Shown here: positions 51,079 to 59,800 of the stretch, piece after piece
How positions within the stretch are numbered: position 1 is the first letter of the stretch
How the letters are laid out: each line of letters starts with the position of its first letter
Assembly (NCBI GenBank): GCA_041391505.1
Contig: JAWKNW010000025.1
Location: forward strand, 1 to 64,000
Source: Rhodothermales bacterium
GTDB lineage: Bacteria; Bacteroidota; Rhodothermia; Rhodothermales; JAHQVL01
DNA length: 64,000 nt
Direction: 5' to 3'
The notes under the pieces: model-generated
What the model saw: the letters and a program-made list of their open reading frames with translations, nothing else
The model's database searches: none
What the model was told of the DNA's origin: nothing
Made by a program: the position numbers and the translations under genes

Positions 51079-52635
51079 ATGAAAACGCGGAAGCAGCAAA
51101 CCCCGACCCGCCGGCTGGCCGTGTCGACCCTTATCCTGCTGGGGATGGGACTCCTCGGATGCGCGCGGGAACCGGAGCGCGCCGGGATCGAGATCGTGTC
51201 GTCCGACACCTCGCTCGTCGCGGCGTTCGACTGGGCGAGGGAAAAAGCCCTATCCTATGTGCAAACGGGGAAAAGGGGTCCGGTCGACGTCTGGGAGCGT
51301 GGGGCCGGGCGGGACACGGTAGCCTACCTGCCCACGTACTGGGCCGGCTACCCCGGCAGGTCTGCCTTTTACTCGCGCGACTTCGCCCACCAACTAACGG
51401 GCGCCCACCTGCTCGGGCTCGGCGAGGAGAACTTCACCATGATGCGAGCCTTCGCCGCCTCGGCGGACGAGGGGAAGCGGTGGTTTCCGTTATGGGCGAT
51501 CAACTTCGACGGCTCGCCCTTCGCGCTGGATTATCGCGGAGACACGGATTTCGTGCGCGAGGTGCCGGCGGTCTTCGAACTGGTGGAAAAGGCCGAGGTC
51601 CTGTACCGATGGACGGGCGACCGGCGGTATGTGGAGGACGAGGTCCTGTGGACGTTCTACACCAAGGCGGTGACAGATTTTGTCGCGCTTCACGACGACC
51701 GGCTCCCGAACGGCGTGGCCGAAGGGACGGGCGAGGGGATTTTCGCCGGCGCCGCGTCCTACAACGAATCCCCCGACGCGCCGCTGATCGAAGCCGGCGA
51801 CGCCATCGCGGCCCAGTACAGGGCGTACGATGCGTACGCGCGGATCGCGGCGCTGCGCGGCGAGCCGGCGCTGGCCGATACGTTCTCCCGAAAAGCGGAC
51901 GCTCTCAAGGCGTATTTCAACGAGGAATGGGGCGGAGACGATGCCGAGAGTTATCGCCGCGGCTACCTCGCGAGCGGCGAAGCGGTCGCGGGGTGGGGCA
52001 AGGAGAACTCCTGGTTCATGCCGATGAAGGGCATCGTCGAGGCCGGCTCGGCGCGGGCGAACGCGTATCTGGATTTCATCGGGGACCGCCTGCAATCCGG
52101 CGACGACATGCCGGACAATATCGAGGCGCTGACCTATATCCCCGAAACGTTTTTTCTGCACCACCGGAACGAAGAAGGATGGCGATGGATGAAGCATATC
52201 ATGATGCGCCTCGACCAGGACCACAGCCACCGGATCGCCACCGGCCGGAACGGCGACTACCCGGAGGTGTCCTATGTGTTGATCCAGAACGCCGTCGTCG
52301 ATCTGCTGGGCCTGTCGCCCGACGCCGGCGAGCGGCGCATGGCCACGCTGTCCCACCTGCCTCGTGACGTGGAGCGGCTGGGCGCCCGGAATATACCGAT
52401 GGGCGATGCGCTCCTCTCCGTAACGCACGAAGCCGGCCACACCTCGCGGCTGCGGTTCCAGCAGGGAGCCGGGGCGCTCCGCTGGCAGGCGGGCTTCCCG
52501 GGGCGCCACGCCGAACTCATCGTCGACGGCGCGCGTCAGCCCGCCATGCAGGGGGTGGATCATGGGATGCCGTTCGCGTACGTGACCGTGACGCTGCGGC
52601 CCGGCGAGGAAGCCGTCGTTACCACCCGGGAATGA
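51079..52635 (+). CDS. Six-hairpin glycosidase-like lipoprotein, 518 aa
   Basis: The leader MKTRKQQTPTRRLAVSTLIL ends at LLGMGLLGC, making a lipoprotein. The body is all-helical with long helices like LVEKAEVLYRWTGDRRYVED and YRAYDAYARIAALRGEPALA, which is the (alpha/alpha)6 barrel of glycoside hydrolases such as GH63, GH78 and GH95-like families. A possible acid is in EGTGEGIFAG or GDAIAAQYRAYD. The C-terminal part (RLRFQQGAGALRWQAGFPGR) is a small beta-sheet domain. I cannot name a specific GH family. It lies between the TfoX-like and SelO genes; SelO begins 13 bp after it. Confidence 0.75.
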   Translation: MKTRKQQTPTRRLAVSTLILLGMGLLGCAREPERAGIEIVSSDTSLVAAFDWAREKALSYVQTGKRGPVDVWERGAGRDTVAYLPTYWAGYPGRSAFYSRDFAHQLTGAHLLGLGEENFTMMRAFAASADEGKRWFPLWAINFDGSPFALDYRGDTDFVREVPAVFELVEKAEVLYRWTGDRRYVEDEVLWTFYTKAVTDFVALHDDRLPNGVAEGTGEGIFAGAASYNESPDAPLIEAGDAIAAQYRAYDAYARIAALRGEPALADTFSRKADALKAYFNEEWGGDDAESYRRGYLASGEAVAGWGKENSWFMPMKGIVEAGSARANAYLDFIGDRLQSGDDMPDNIEALTYIPETFFLHHRNEEGWRWMKHIMMRLDQDHSHRIATGRNGDYPEVSYVLIQNAVVDLLGLSPDAGERRMATLSHLPRDVERLGARNIPMGDALLSVTHEAGHTSRLRFQQGAGALRWQAGFPGRHAELIVDGARQPAMQGVDHGMPFAYVTVTLRPGEEAVVTTRE

Positions 52636-52648
52636 GCCGAAACCGCGT

Positions 52649-54115
52649 ATGAACATCGCCTTCGACAATAGCTACGCCCGCGAGCTGGAGGGCTTCTATG
52701 TGCCCTGGCAGGGCGCGCCGGTGCCGAAGCCGGAGGTCGTTCGCCTCAACGAGCCGCTCGCCGTCGAACTCGGCCTCGACCCCGACGCGCTGCGGACCCG
52801 CGAGGGCGCCGCCATCCTCGCCGGCAGCGTCGCCCCCGCCGGCGGGAGCCCGCTGGCCCAGGCGTATGCCGGCCATCAGTTCGGCGGCTTCTCGCCGCAG
52901 CTCGGCGACGGGCGCGCGCTGCTCGTCGGCGAAGTCATCGACCGGAACGGGACGCGTCGCGACATCCACCTGAAAGGCTCCGGCCGGACGCCCTTCTCGC
53001 GCGGCGGCGACGGCAAGGCGGTGCTCGGGCCCGTGCTCCGCGAATACCTCGTCGGTGAGGCCATGCACGCGCTGGGCATCCCGACCACCCGCGCGCTGGC
53101 GGCCGTCGCGACGGGCGAACGCGTCTACCGCGAGGGGCCGCGGCCCGGCGCGGTGCTCGCCCGGGTGGCGTCGAGCCATCTGCGGGTCGGCACCTTCCAG
53201 TTTTTCGCGGCCCGGGGCGACGTCGAAAAGGTCGCCCGCCTGGCCGATTACGCGATCGAGCGGCACGACCCGGATCTGGCCGGGCGCGCGGATCGCTACC
53301 TCACCTTCCTGCAGCGTGTCGCCGAGCGCCAGGCCGCGCTCGTCGCGCGCTGGATGCACGTGGGTTTTGTCCACGGCGTCATGAACACCGACAACATGAC
53401 GATTTCGGGGGAGACGATCGACTACGGGCCGTGCGCCTTTATCGACGCCTACAGCCCGGCCGCCGTCTTCAGTTCGATCGATCATCAGGGGCGGTATGCC
53501 TACGGCAACCAGCCGGCGATCGCCCGGTGGAACATCGCGCGCCTCGCCGAGACGCTGCTGGCGCTGATCGATCCGGAGGATGAAGACCGCGCCGTCGCGC
53601 GGGCGACGGATGTCGTCGATGCCTTCGCGATCCACTACGAGGCGCGCTGGCTGGACGGGATGCGCCGTAAGATCGGGTTGTCGACGGAGGAAGAGGGCGA
53701 CGGGGAGCTGGTTGCCGACCTGCTCGGCGTGCTCAACACCCACGCGGTGGATTTTACGCAGGGCTTCCGCCGCCTCGCGGAATCGGCGCTGGGGCAGGAC
53801 GACGCTATGCGCGCGCTGTTCGGCGATCCGGCCGGCATCGATGCCTGGCTCGCAGCGTGGCGCAACCGGCTTCAGCGCGAGCCGCTCGATCCGGCCCAGC
53901 GCGCCGAAGCCATGAACCGGGTGAATCCGATCTACATCCCGCGCAACCACCTCGTCGAGGAGGCGCTGACGGCGGCATCGGACGGGGATCTCGCGCCGTT
54001 CGACACCCTGCTCGGCGTCCTCGCCGACCCGTTCCGCCGGCGCGAGGGGCTGCAGGCGTATGAGACGCCGGCTCCGCCGTCGTTCGGGCGCTACACGACG
54101 TTTTGCGGGACGTAA
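52649..54115 (+). CDS. selO: Protein adenylyltransferase SelO (YdiU family), 488 aa
   Basis: SelO is a pseudokinase that transfers AMP to Ser/Thr/Tyr of proteins and helps in redox stress. Conserved blocks are AYAGHQFGGFSPQLGDGRAL, DIHLKGSGRTPFSRGGDGKA, LGIPTTRALAAVATGERVYR, ARVASSHLRVGTFQF and the catalytic NTDNMTISGETIDYGPCAFI. The protein ends with FCGT, Cys near the end in the region where eukaryotic SelO has selenocysteine. Length fits. No signal peptide. It starts 13 bp after the lipoprotein gene, so both may be one transcript. Confidence 0.95.
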   Translation: MNIAFDNSYARELEGFYVPWQGAPVPKPEVVRLNEPLAVELGLDPDALRTREGAAILAGSVAPAGGSPLAQAYAGHQFGGFSPQLGDGRALLVGEVIDRNGTRRDIHLKGSGRTPFSRGGDGKAVLGPVLREYLVGEAMHALGIPTTRALAAVATGERVYREGPRPGAVLARVASSHLRVGTFQFFAARGDVEKVARLADYAIERHDPDLAGRADRYLTFLQRVAERQAALVARWMHVGFVHGVMNTDNMTISGETIDYGPCAFIDAYSPAAVFSSIDHQGRYAYGNQPAIARWNIARLAETLLALIDPEDEDRAVARATDVVDAFAIHYEARWLDGMRRKIGLSTEEEGDGELVADLLGVLNTHAVDFTQGFRRLAESALGQDDAMRALFGDPAGIDAWLAAWRNRLQREPLDPAQRAEAMNRVNPIYIPRNHLVEEALTAASDGDLAPFDTLLGVLADPFRRREGLQAYETPAPPSFGRYTTFCGT

Positions 54116-54217
54116 GGCCTGCGGCCCGCTTTGCAACTGCATCGCGGATTCGCGTTATTTCAACGGATCGATTCGGTCGATTTGCCCCATGTGCCACACC
54201 TCCATCGCTACCCCGCT

Positions 54218-56092
54218 ATGTCGCTTCGCTTCTTCTGGGCCGGCCTCTTGCTGTTTGCCGGCGTCTCCTGTCAGTCCCCTGCCCCCGATCGTCCCAATAT
54301 CCTCTGGATCACGGCGGAGGACATGAGCCCCGTGCTGGGGTATCTCGGCGACACGTACGCCATCACCCCGAACATCGACCGCCTCGCCGGCGAGAGCGTC
54401 ATCTATACCAACGCCTTCGCCACGGCTCCGGTGTGCTCCCCTTCGCGGGCCGCGCTCATCAACGGGATCATGGCGTCGATACAGGGCGCGCAGCAGATGC
54501 GGTCCGCCTATCCGATCCCCGACGCCTGGATCGGGTTTCCCGCGTACCTCCGGCAGGCCGGCTACTACACGACGAACAACGTCAAGACCGACTACAACTC
54601 CGCCAACGAGGCCGCGATCATCGCGGCGTCGTGGGACGAGAGCAGCGACACCGCCGGCTGGCAGGGCCGGCGGGGCGACCAGCCGTTTTTCAGCATCTTC
54701 AACCAGATGGTCTCTCACCAGTCGCGCACGATGGCGTGGCCGTACGAGCAATTCGTGCGCGAGGTGCAGAGCCGGCTAGCGCCCGACGAGATCCACGACC
54801 CCGCCGCGGCGCCGGTCCCGCCGTATTACCCGGACACCCCGGTCATCCGACGCACGATCGCCCGGTTCTACGACTGCGTGACGGTGCTGGACCATGAGGT
54901 CGGCGAGATCCTGCAACGGCTGGAAGACGACGGGTTGATGGACGACACCATCATCTTTTTTTACTCCGATCACGGCAGCGGCATGCCCCGGCACAAACGG
55001 GTGCTGCTCGACTCCGGCATGGCGGTCCCGCTGCTCGTCCGTTTTCCCGAGAAATACCGCCACCTGGCGCCGGCCGGCCCCGGCGAGCGCGTCGACCGGC
55101 TCGTGAATTTCGAGGATTTCGGGCCGACCGTGCTGAGCCTCGCCGGCGTCCCGATCCCCGAATACATGCAGGGACAGGCCTTCCTCGGTGGCGCGGAGAC
55201 GGCGCCGAGGGCGTACGTGTTCGGCCATCGCGACCGGATCGACGAGGCGGTGGACATGTCCCGCTCGGTGCGGGACAAACGGTATCTTTATGTCCGCAAC
55301 TACATGCCGCACCTGAGTTACAACCAGTTCAGCGCCTGGGCCGACGAAGGTGAAGTCAACCACGAATTCTATGCGATGAAGCCGGAGGACATGAGCGACG
55401 CCGTGCGCCAGTTCGCCGGCCCCACGAAGCCGCGCGAAGCCCTGTTCGACACCCAGGCCGACCCGTTGAACCTGAACAACCTCGCCGCGTCGGGGTCGCA
55501 CCAGGATGTGCTCCAGCGCATGCGCGGCGTACTCAACGACTACCTCGTCGACCACCGGGACCTCGGCTTCGTGCCGGAGGTCGAGATGCGGAGGATGGGC
55601 ATGGGAACGACGGCGTACGACTGGGCGCGCAGCGGGGCGTACGATGTGACGGCGCATATCGCGGCGGCGGAAGCCGTTGGAACCGACGATTTTGCGCGGT
55701 TCCGCGAGGCGCTGCAGAGCGAGGCTCCCGGCATTCGGTACTGGGGCGCGATGGGTTATACCGCGGCGTCGCAGCTGCCGGCGCAGGAGGTCGGGGCGCT
55801 GCGCGCCGCACTGGCCGACCCGTCCGCGATCGTCCGCATCGAGGCGGCTTCCGCGTTGTTGCAGCATGGCCGCGCCGGCGAGGCGCTGCCCGTCCTCACC
55901 GAATTGCTGCACGACGACGACCTCTGGGTAGTGACCTATGCCGCCCGCGCGCTCGAACTGGGCGGGGAGGCCTCGCGGCCGGCTTACGCCGAGTTGAAAG
56001 CGCTGCACGATCGCTACCAGGGGACCATGGACGTGCCGGAGTGGCTCGTGGTGTTCTCGACGACCGGCTTCATGAACCGGGTGCAGCCCTGA
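54218..56092 (+). CDS. Sulfatase lipoprotein with C-terminal HEAT-like repeats, 624 aa
   Basis: The leader ends LLLFAGVSC (Cys18). The sulfatase domain has PNILWITAEDMSPVLGYLG at the start, the formylglycine motif CSPSR with Cys73 and metal ligand block FFYSDHGSGMPRHK. The last 130 residues contain short helical repeats of the HEAT/PBS-lyase type: GIRYWGAMGYTAASQLPAQE, DPSAIVRIEAASALLQHGRA and DDDLWVVTYAARALELGGEA. Sulfatases with such a tail are found in Bacteroidota and Planctomycetes. HEAT parts may serve in binding. The leader fixes the start at 54218; an open frame to 54131 is not used. Confidence 0.9.
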   Translation: MSLRFFWAGLLLFAGVSCQSPAPDRPNILWITAEDMSPVLGYLGDTYAITPNIDRLAGESVIYTNAFATAPVCSPSRAALINGIMASIQGAQQMRSAYPIPDAWIGFPAYLRQAGYYTTNNVKTDYNSANEAAIIAASWDESSDTAGWQGRRGDQPFFSIFNQMVSHQSRTMAWPYEQFVREVQSRLAPDEIHDPAAAPVPPYYPDTPVIRRTIARFYDCVTVLDHEVGEILQRLEDDGLMDDTIIFFYSDHGSGMPRHKRVLLDSGMAVPLLVRFPEKYRHLAPAGPGERVDRLVNFEDFGPTVLSLAGVPIPEYMQGQAFLGGAETAPRAYVFGHRDRIDEAVDMSRSVRDKRYLYVRNYMPHLSYNQFSAWADEGEVNHEFYAMKPEDMSDAVRQFAGPTKPREALFDTQADPLNLNNLAASGSHQDVLQRMRGVLNDYLVDHRDLGFVPEVEMRRMGMGTTAYDWARSGAYDVTAHIAAAEAVGTDDFARFREALQSEAPGIRYWGAMGYTAASQLPAQEVGALRAALADPSAIVRIEAASALLQHGRAGEALPVLTELLHDDDLWVVTYAARALELGGEASRPAYAELKALHDRYQGTMDVPEWLVVFSTTGFMNRVQP

Positions 56093-56197
56093 TGGATGCG
56101 GAACGCGACCGCACCGTCGTCATCCCATGTGTGGACGGCCCGCCGGCGCCCGGCGAGGCGCGGCCCAGAGCGTATCCTTTGTTACCTCCACGTGCCT

Positions 56198-56749
56198 ATG
56201 AAAACCCAGTACTACACCGCAACGAGCATCAACGGGTACATCGCCGATGCACAGAACTCGCTGGACTGGCTCATGCAGTTCGGTGAGATCGAGAGCATGA
56301 AGGATCACTACCCGCATTTCATCAAGGACGTCGGCGCCATGGCGATGGGCTCGACGACCTACGAGTGGGTCATCCGGCACGACAACATGCTCGAACACCC
56401 GGAGAAGTGGCCGTATGAGATCCCGGCGTGGGTCTTCAGCCGGCGGACGCTGCCGGCGATCCCGGGCAAGGACATCCGGTTTGTTCAGGGGGATGTAGCG
56501 CCCGTCCATGCGGCGATGGCCGAGGCCGCCGGCGGGAAAAACATCTGGCTCGTCGGCGGCGGTGAGCTGGTCGGGCAGTTCCACGATCAGGGACTGCTCG
56601 ACGAACTCATCATCACCATCGCATCCGTGATGCTGGAGGGGGGCGCGCCGCTGCTGCCGCGCCGGCTGGCCACGCCGCCGCTCCGGCTCGTCGGCACGGA
56701 ACAGCACGGCGATGCGTTCGCGGTGCTCACCTATGCTGTGCGTCGGTAG
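56198..56749 (+). CDS. Dihydrofolate reductase/RibD C-terminal family protein, 183 aa
   Basis: The sequence MKTQYYTATSINGYIADAQN is the standard start of RibD_C-like reductases (YTATSINGYIAD), and GAMAMGSTTYEWVI, KNIWLVGGGELVGQFHDQGL and LLDELIITIASVMLEGGAPL complete it. These proteins bind NADPH; the substrate of such short stand-alone forms is unknown. Length is normal. The ATG at 56198 is chosen because the conserved strand begins there. Confidence 0.92.
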   Translation: MKTQYYTATSINGYIADAQNSLDWLMQFGEIESMKDHYPHFIKDVGAMAMGSTTYEWVIRHDNMLEHPEKWPYEIPAWVFSRRTLPAIPGKDIRFVQGDVAPVHAAMAEAAGGKNIWLVGGGELVGQFHDQGLLDELIITIASVMLEGGAPLLPRRLATPPLRLVGTEQHGDAFAVLTYAVRR

Positions 56750-56852
56750 GGCGCACGGAAGGACACAATGCGCGCTGGCCCGGTTGCGCTGGCCCGCATC
56801 CCGACATCGGGCCTGCTATGATCGCCCAGAACGCCTTAAACCTGGACGAAGC

Positions 56853-57215
56853 ATGCCACAACGCATCCTTGCGCCATCCGTCATCCAGGCGGTCGGCACC
56901 CGACCGAAGCGCATCGAGGAATTTGCCGGCCGCGTGAACTCAGGACACGAACAGGTCAGCGTGGCCCGGATGGTGTCGCCATCCGGATGGGAAGAGCCGG
57001 GGCAGCGCCCCGAATTCGAGGAAATCACGGTCGTGCTGAAAGGGATGTTGCAGGTGGAATACGAGGGGGGCGTGATGGAGGTGGCGGCGGGGCAGGCGGT
57101 GGTCTGCCGGCCCGGGGAGTGGATCCGCTACAGCACGCCGGGGCCCGAAGGCGCGGAATACATCGCCGTATGCCTCCCCGCCTTCTCGCCGGACACCGTC
57201 CACCGCGATGCGTGA
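56853..57215 (+). CDS. Cupin domain protein, 120 aa
   Basis: A single small beta-barrel is visible, with RPEFEEITVVLKGMLQVEYE as the first cupin motif and VVCRPGEWIRYSTPGPEGAE as the second. Glu and several expected His are partly replaced (FEEI), so metal binding may be weak. Length is right for a single-domain cupin. It stands alone. The ligand is unknown. Confidence 0.85.
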   Translation: MPQRILAPSVIQAVGTRPKRIEEFAGRVNSGHEQVSVARMVSPSGWEEPGQRPEFEEITVVLKGMLQVEYEGGVMEVAAGQAVVCRPGEWIRYSTPGPEGAEYIAVCLPAFSPDTVHRDA

Positions 57216-57376
57216 CCGCCGGCGTCACCGCTAACCGACCGGATGCCGCCTGACGCGATCGCCAGCCCCATCCGATGCGAATTCACCCGTTCGGGTGATG
57301 CAAAGGGCCCGGCCAGGCACGTAACCTGGAACCGTCCGATTTTTTCCACCGCGTACAGACCCACGAGGAATAGCGT

Positions 57377-57748
57377 ATGCAACTGGGTGCTTTTTCCATA
57401 AGCCTCGCCGTGAAGGATATCGCGGCATCGCGGGCGTTTTACGAGAACCTGGGCTTTACGGCTTTCGGCGGTAACCAGGCTCACAACTGGCTGATCATGA
57501 AAAACGGCGACCACCTGATCGGTCTCTTTCAGGGCATGTTCGATCAGAACATCCTGACGTTTAATCCGGGATGGGATCAGCACGCCGGCGAACTGGCGGA
57601 ATTCACCGATGTCCGCGACCTGCAGAAGCAGCTCCGCGCGCGCGGGGTGACGTTCGCAACGGAAGCCGACGAGACCACGTCGGGGCCGGCCAGTTTTGTG
57701 ATCGTCGATCCCGACGGCAACACGATCCTCGTGGATCAGCACCGGTGA
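57377..57748 (+). CDS. VOC family protein, 123 aa
   Basis: The sequence begins AFSISLAVKDIAASRAFYEN and LGFTAFGGNQAHNWLIMKNG, and ends with the GPASFVIVDPDGNTILVDQH block, all typical of glyoxalase/bleomycin-resistance type proteins. Metal residues seem partly absent, as in many resistance-type members. ACGAGGAAT precedes the ATG as ribosome site. It is convergent with the MBL-fold gene, with 12 bp between stops. Confidence 0.92.
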   Translation: MQLGAFSISLAVKDIAASRAFYENLGFTAFGGNQAHNWLIMKNGDHLIGLFQGMFDQNILTFNPGWDQHAGELAEFTDVRDLQKQLRARGVTFATEADETTSGPASFVIVDPDGNTILVDQHR

Positions 57749-57760
57749 GCCCCGAAGGCC

Positions 57761-58732
57761 TCACGCCGCCGTCAGCCGGATCTCGCGCCCTTCCCCGAAC
57801 GCCGGCACCCAGAAATCGGCCTGGCTGAGGCCGGCCTCGTGGAGGGCGGCTTCGAGCTTTTCCGCCGGTTCGTATTGCCCATCGTCGGCGAGCGGGAAGG
57901 TCCCGAAATGGATGGCCATGCTTTCGCGCGCGCCGATGGTCTGGTGCACCTCCACGGCCTCCCGGGGGGAGATATGGACCGGCTGCATAATGGCCCGCGG
58001 CCGGTAGGCGCCGATGGGGATCATCGCGAAGTCGGGCGCGCCCAGGCGGCGTCGGATTGCTTCAAAGTGCGGGCCCGCGCCCGAGTCGGCGGCGAAATAG
58101 ACCGCGCCGGCGGGGAGCCGGAGATAAAATCCGCCCCAGAGCGCCTTGAACCGGTCGAACAGGCCGCGCCCCGAGAAGTGTTGCGCCGGCACATAGGTTA
58201 TCTCGATGCCGCCCTCGGTCGTTTGCTCCCACCAGTCCAGCTCGCGGATGGACGTCAACCCGGCGCGGCGCGGGACCGGACTGTTGCCGAGGCCGGTGAT
58301 CAGCTTCGGCCGGTCGCGCCGGGCGAGCCGGCGCAGCGTGTCGATGCAGAGATGGTCGTAGTGGTTGTGGCTGAGCAGGATGAGGTCGATCGGCGGCAGG
58401 TCGTCGAAGGCGATGCCGGCCGGCCGCGCGCGTCGCGGACCGGCGAAGGGCACCGGACTCGCGCGCTCCCCCCAGATCGGATCGGTGAGGATGTTGAGGC
58501 CGGCGAGCTGCAGGAGCACCGTGGCATGGTTGACAAAGGTGACGCGCGCCGCGTCCGGCGCCACACGCGCCGGCGGCGGAGCGCCGATGGCGTAGTCCGC
58601 GCCTCGCGGGTTCCAGCCGCCACGGTCGCGCCGGCGGGCCCACTTGATGAATTCGGAAAGCGGCGCCATGCTCCGGGGTGGGACGTTCAGGAAACGGCCG
58701 TTCTTGCGCTGGCTGGCGAAATCGATCGACAT
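57761..58732 (-). CDS. MBL-fold metal hydrolase, NAPE-PLD/UlaG-like, 323 aa
   Basis: The two-zinc motif is LILLSHNHYDHLCID (HxHxDH). Further metal ligands are in VYFAADSGAGPHF (Asp) and MAIHFGTFPLADDG (His). The N-terminal part (RVTFVNHATVLLQLAGLNIL, TDPIWGERASPVPFAGPRR) is as in the NAPE-PLD-like group, which cuts phosphodiester bonds of N-acyl phospholipids. The substrate in bacteria is uncertain. There is no signal peptide. A Met eight codons upstream (58756) is an alternative start; neither has a good ribosome site. Confidence 0.9.
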   Translation of the reverse strand: MSIDFASQRKNGRFLNVPPRSMAPLSEFIKWARRRDRGGWNPRGADYAIGAPPPARVAPDAARVTFVNHATVLLQLAGLNILTDPIWGERASPVPFAGPRRARPAGIAFDDLPPIDLILLSHNHYDHLCIDTLRRLARRDRPKLITGLGNSPVPRRAGLTSIRELDWWEQTTEGGIEITYVPAQHFSGRGLFDRFKALWGGFYLRLPAGAVYFAADSGAGPHFEAIRRRLGAPDFAMIPIGAYRPRAIMQPVHISPREAVEVHQTIGARESMAIHFGTFPLADDGQYEPAEKLEAALHEAGLSQADFWVPAFGEGREIRLTAA

Positions 58733-58891
58733 ACGTCGGTGGTTGGGTGAACGCATTGGAAGGCGTAGAGCATACCGGCACAGCGGCGGCTTTGTTCAGC
58801 GTTGCCGGCGGCGGCAAGACAGGCCATCTCTTGGGGTTGATCCCGCCGGTGGTTTATCTTGCTGCGCCCTCGACAACGCATCCCAACTCCT

Positions 58892-59293
58892 ATGACGCCG
58901 CTTTTCAAGAAACTGAATCTCGGATCGCATGCCGTGATCCACGTACTCGAAGCGCCGGATGCGTTCGAAACCGAACTGGCGGCGCTCTCCGGGGTGCAGA
59001 TCCATCGCCGGCTGGATGCCGGAGGGCGTCCCGACTTTGTGCTCGCGTTCGCCATGCGGCAGAACGAACTCGACCGGCTGAGCGCCGCCATCGCCGGCGC
59101 GACCGAAGGCGACAGCATCGTCTGGATCGCCTATCCCAAGCAGTCGTCCAAAAACTACGTCTGCGAATTCAACCGCGACAGCGGCTGGACAGTCTTGCGC
59201 GAGGCCGGCTTCGACACGGTCCGGCAGGTGGCGATCGACGCCGACTGGTCGGCGCTCCGCTTCCGGCGCGTGGCCTTCATCAAGACGAAATAG
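58892..59293 (+). CDS. DUF3052-like protein, 133 aa
   Basis: The second half SIVWIAYPKQSSKNYVCEFN and the end WSALRFRRVAFIK fit the DUF3052-type pattern (WIAYPK ... VAID-x-x-WSALRFR). The first half SHAVIHVLEAPDAFETELAA is less conserved. Length is normal. The ATG at 58892 is chosen over a TTG at 58859. It is cytosolic and of unknown function. The next gene starts 40 bp later. Confidence 0.78.
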   Translation: MTPLFKKLNLGSHAVIHVLEAPDAFETELAALSGVQIHRRLDAGGRPDFVLAFAMRQNELDRLSAAIAGATEGDSIVWIAYPKQSSKNYVCEFNRDSGWTVLREAGFDTVRQVAIDADWSALRFRRVAFIKTK

Positions 59294-59333
59294 CCCGAAT
59301 CATCCCTTTTTCAGCTAACCCCCTGTATCTCCC

Positions 59334-59765
59334 ATGTCCGCCCCCAAACCCCCACCGTACGGCGTCTCCATCACCCTCGACCAGGCAAAAATCGTCATGG
59401 CCGGCGCCGAGGCCGAGGCGCTCCGCAACAACTGGAATGTCGTCATCGCCATCCTGGATTCAGGCGGCCACCTGGTGATGCTCCACCGGCTGAACGATAC
59501 CCAGATCGGCAGCATCGAGGTCGCCCAGACGAAGGCGTATTCCGCGGTCGCGTTCCGCCGGCCCACGAAGGCGTTCGGGGATCAGTTCGAGCAGGGCGGG
59601 TTGAACCTCCGGCTGCTCCAGCTGTCCGGCGCCAGCGTGATCGAAGGCGGGGTGCCGATCGTGGTTGACGGCCGGCTCATCGGCGCGATCGGCGTCTCCG
59701 GCGTGATGTCGAGCCAGGACGCGCAGATCGCGCAGGCCGGCATCGACGCGCTGCACGCGGCGTAA
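59334..59765 (+). CDS. GlcG/HbpS family heme-binding-like protein, 143 aa
   Basis: The family pattern is complete: GVSITLDQAKIVMAGAEAEA, NWNVVIAILDSGGHLVMLHR, AQTKAYSAVAFRRPTKAF and LIGAIGVSGVMSSQDAQIAQ. The group includes GlcG of the glycolate locus and the secreted heme-binding HbpS. No signal peptide is present, so this one is cytosolic. Its precise ligand is unknown. The gene for the M20 protein starts 35 bp later. Confidence 0.92.
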   Translation: MSAPKPPPYGVSITLDQAKIVMAGAEAEALRNNWNVVIAILDSGGHLVMLHRLNDTQIGSIEVAQTKAYSAVAFRRPTKAFGDQFEQGGLNLRLLQLSGASVIEGGVPIVVDGRLIGAIGVSGVMSSQDAQIAQAGIDALHAA

Positions 59766-59800
59766 CGGTTCAGGATCGCGTTTCGCCGAAGATTTGCTTC

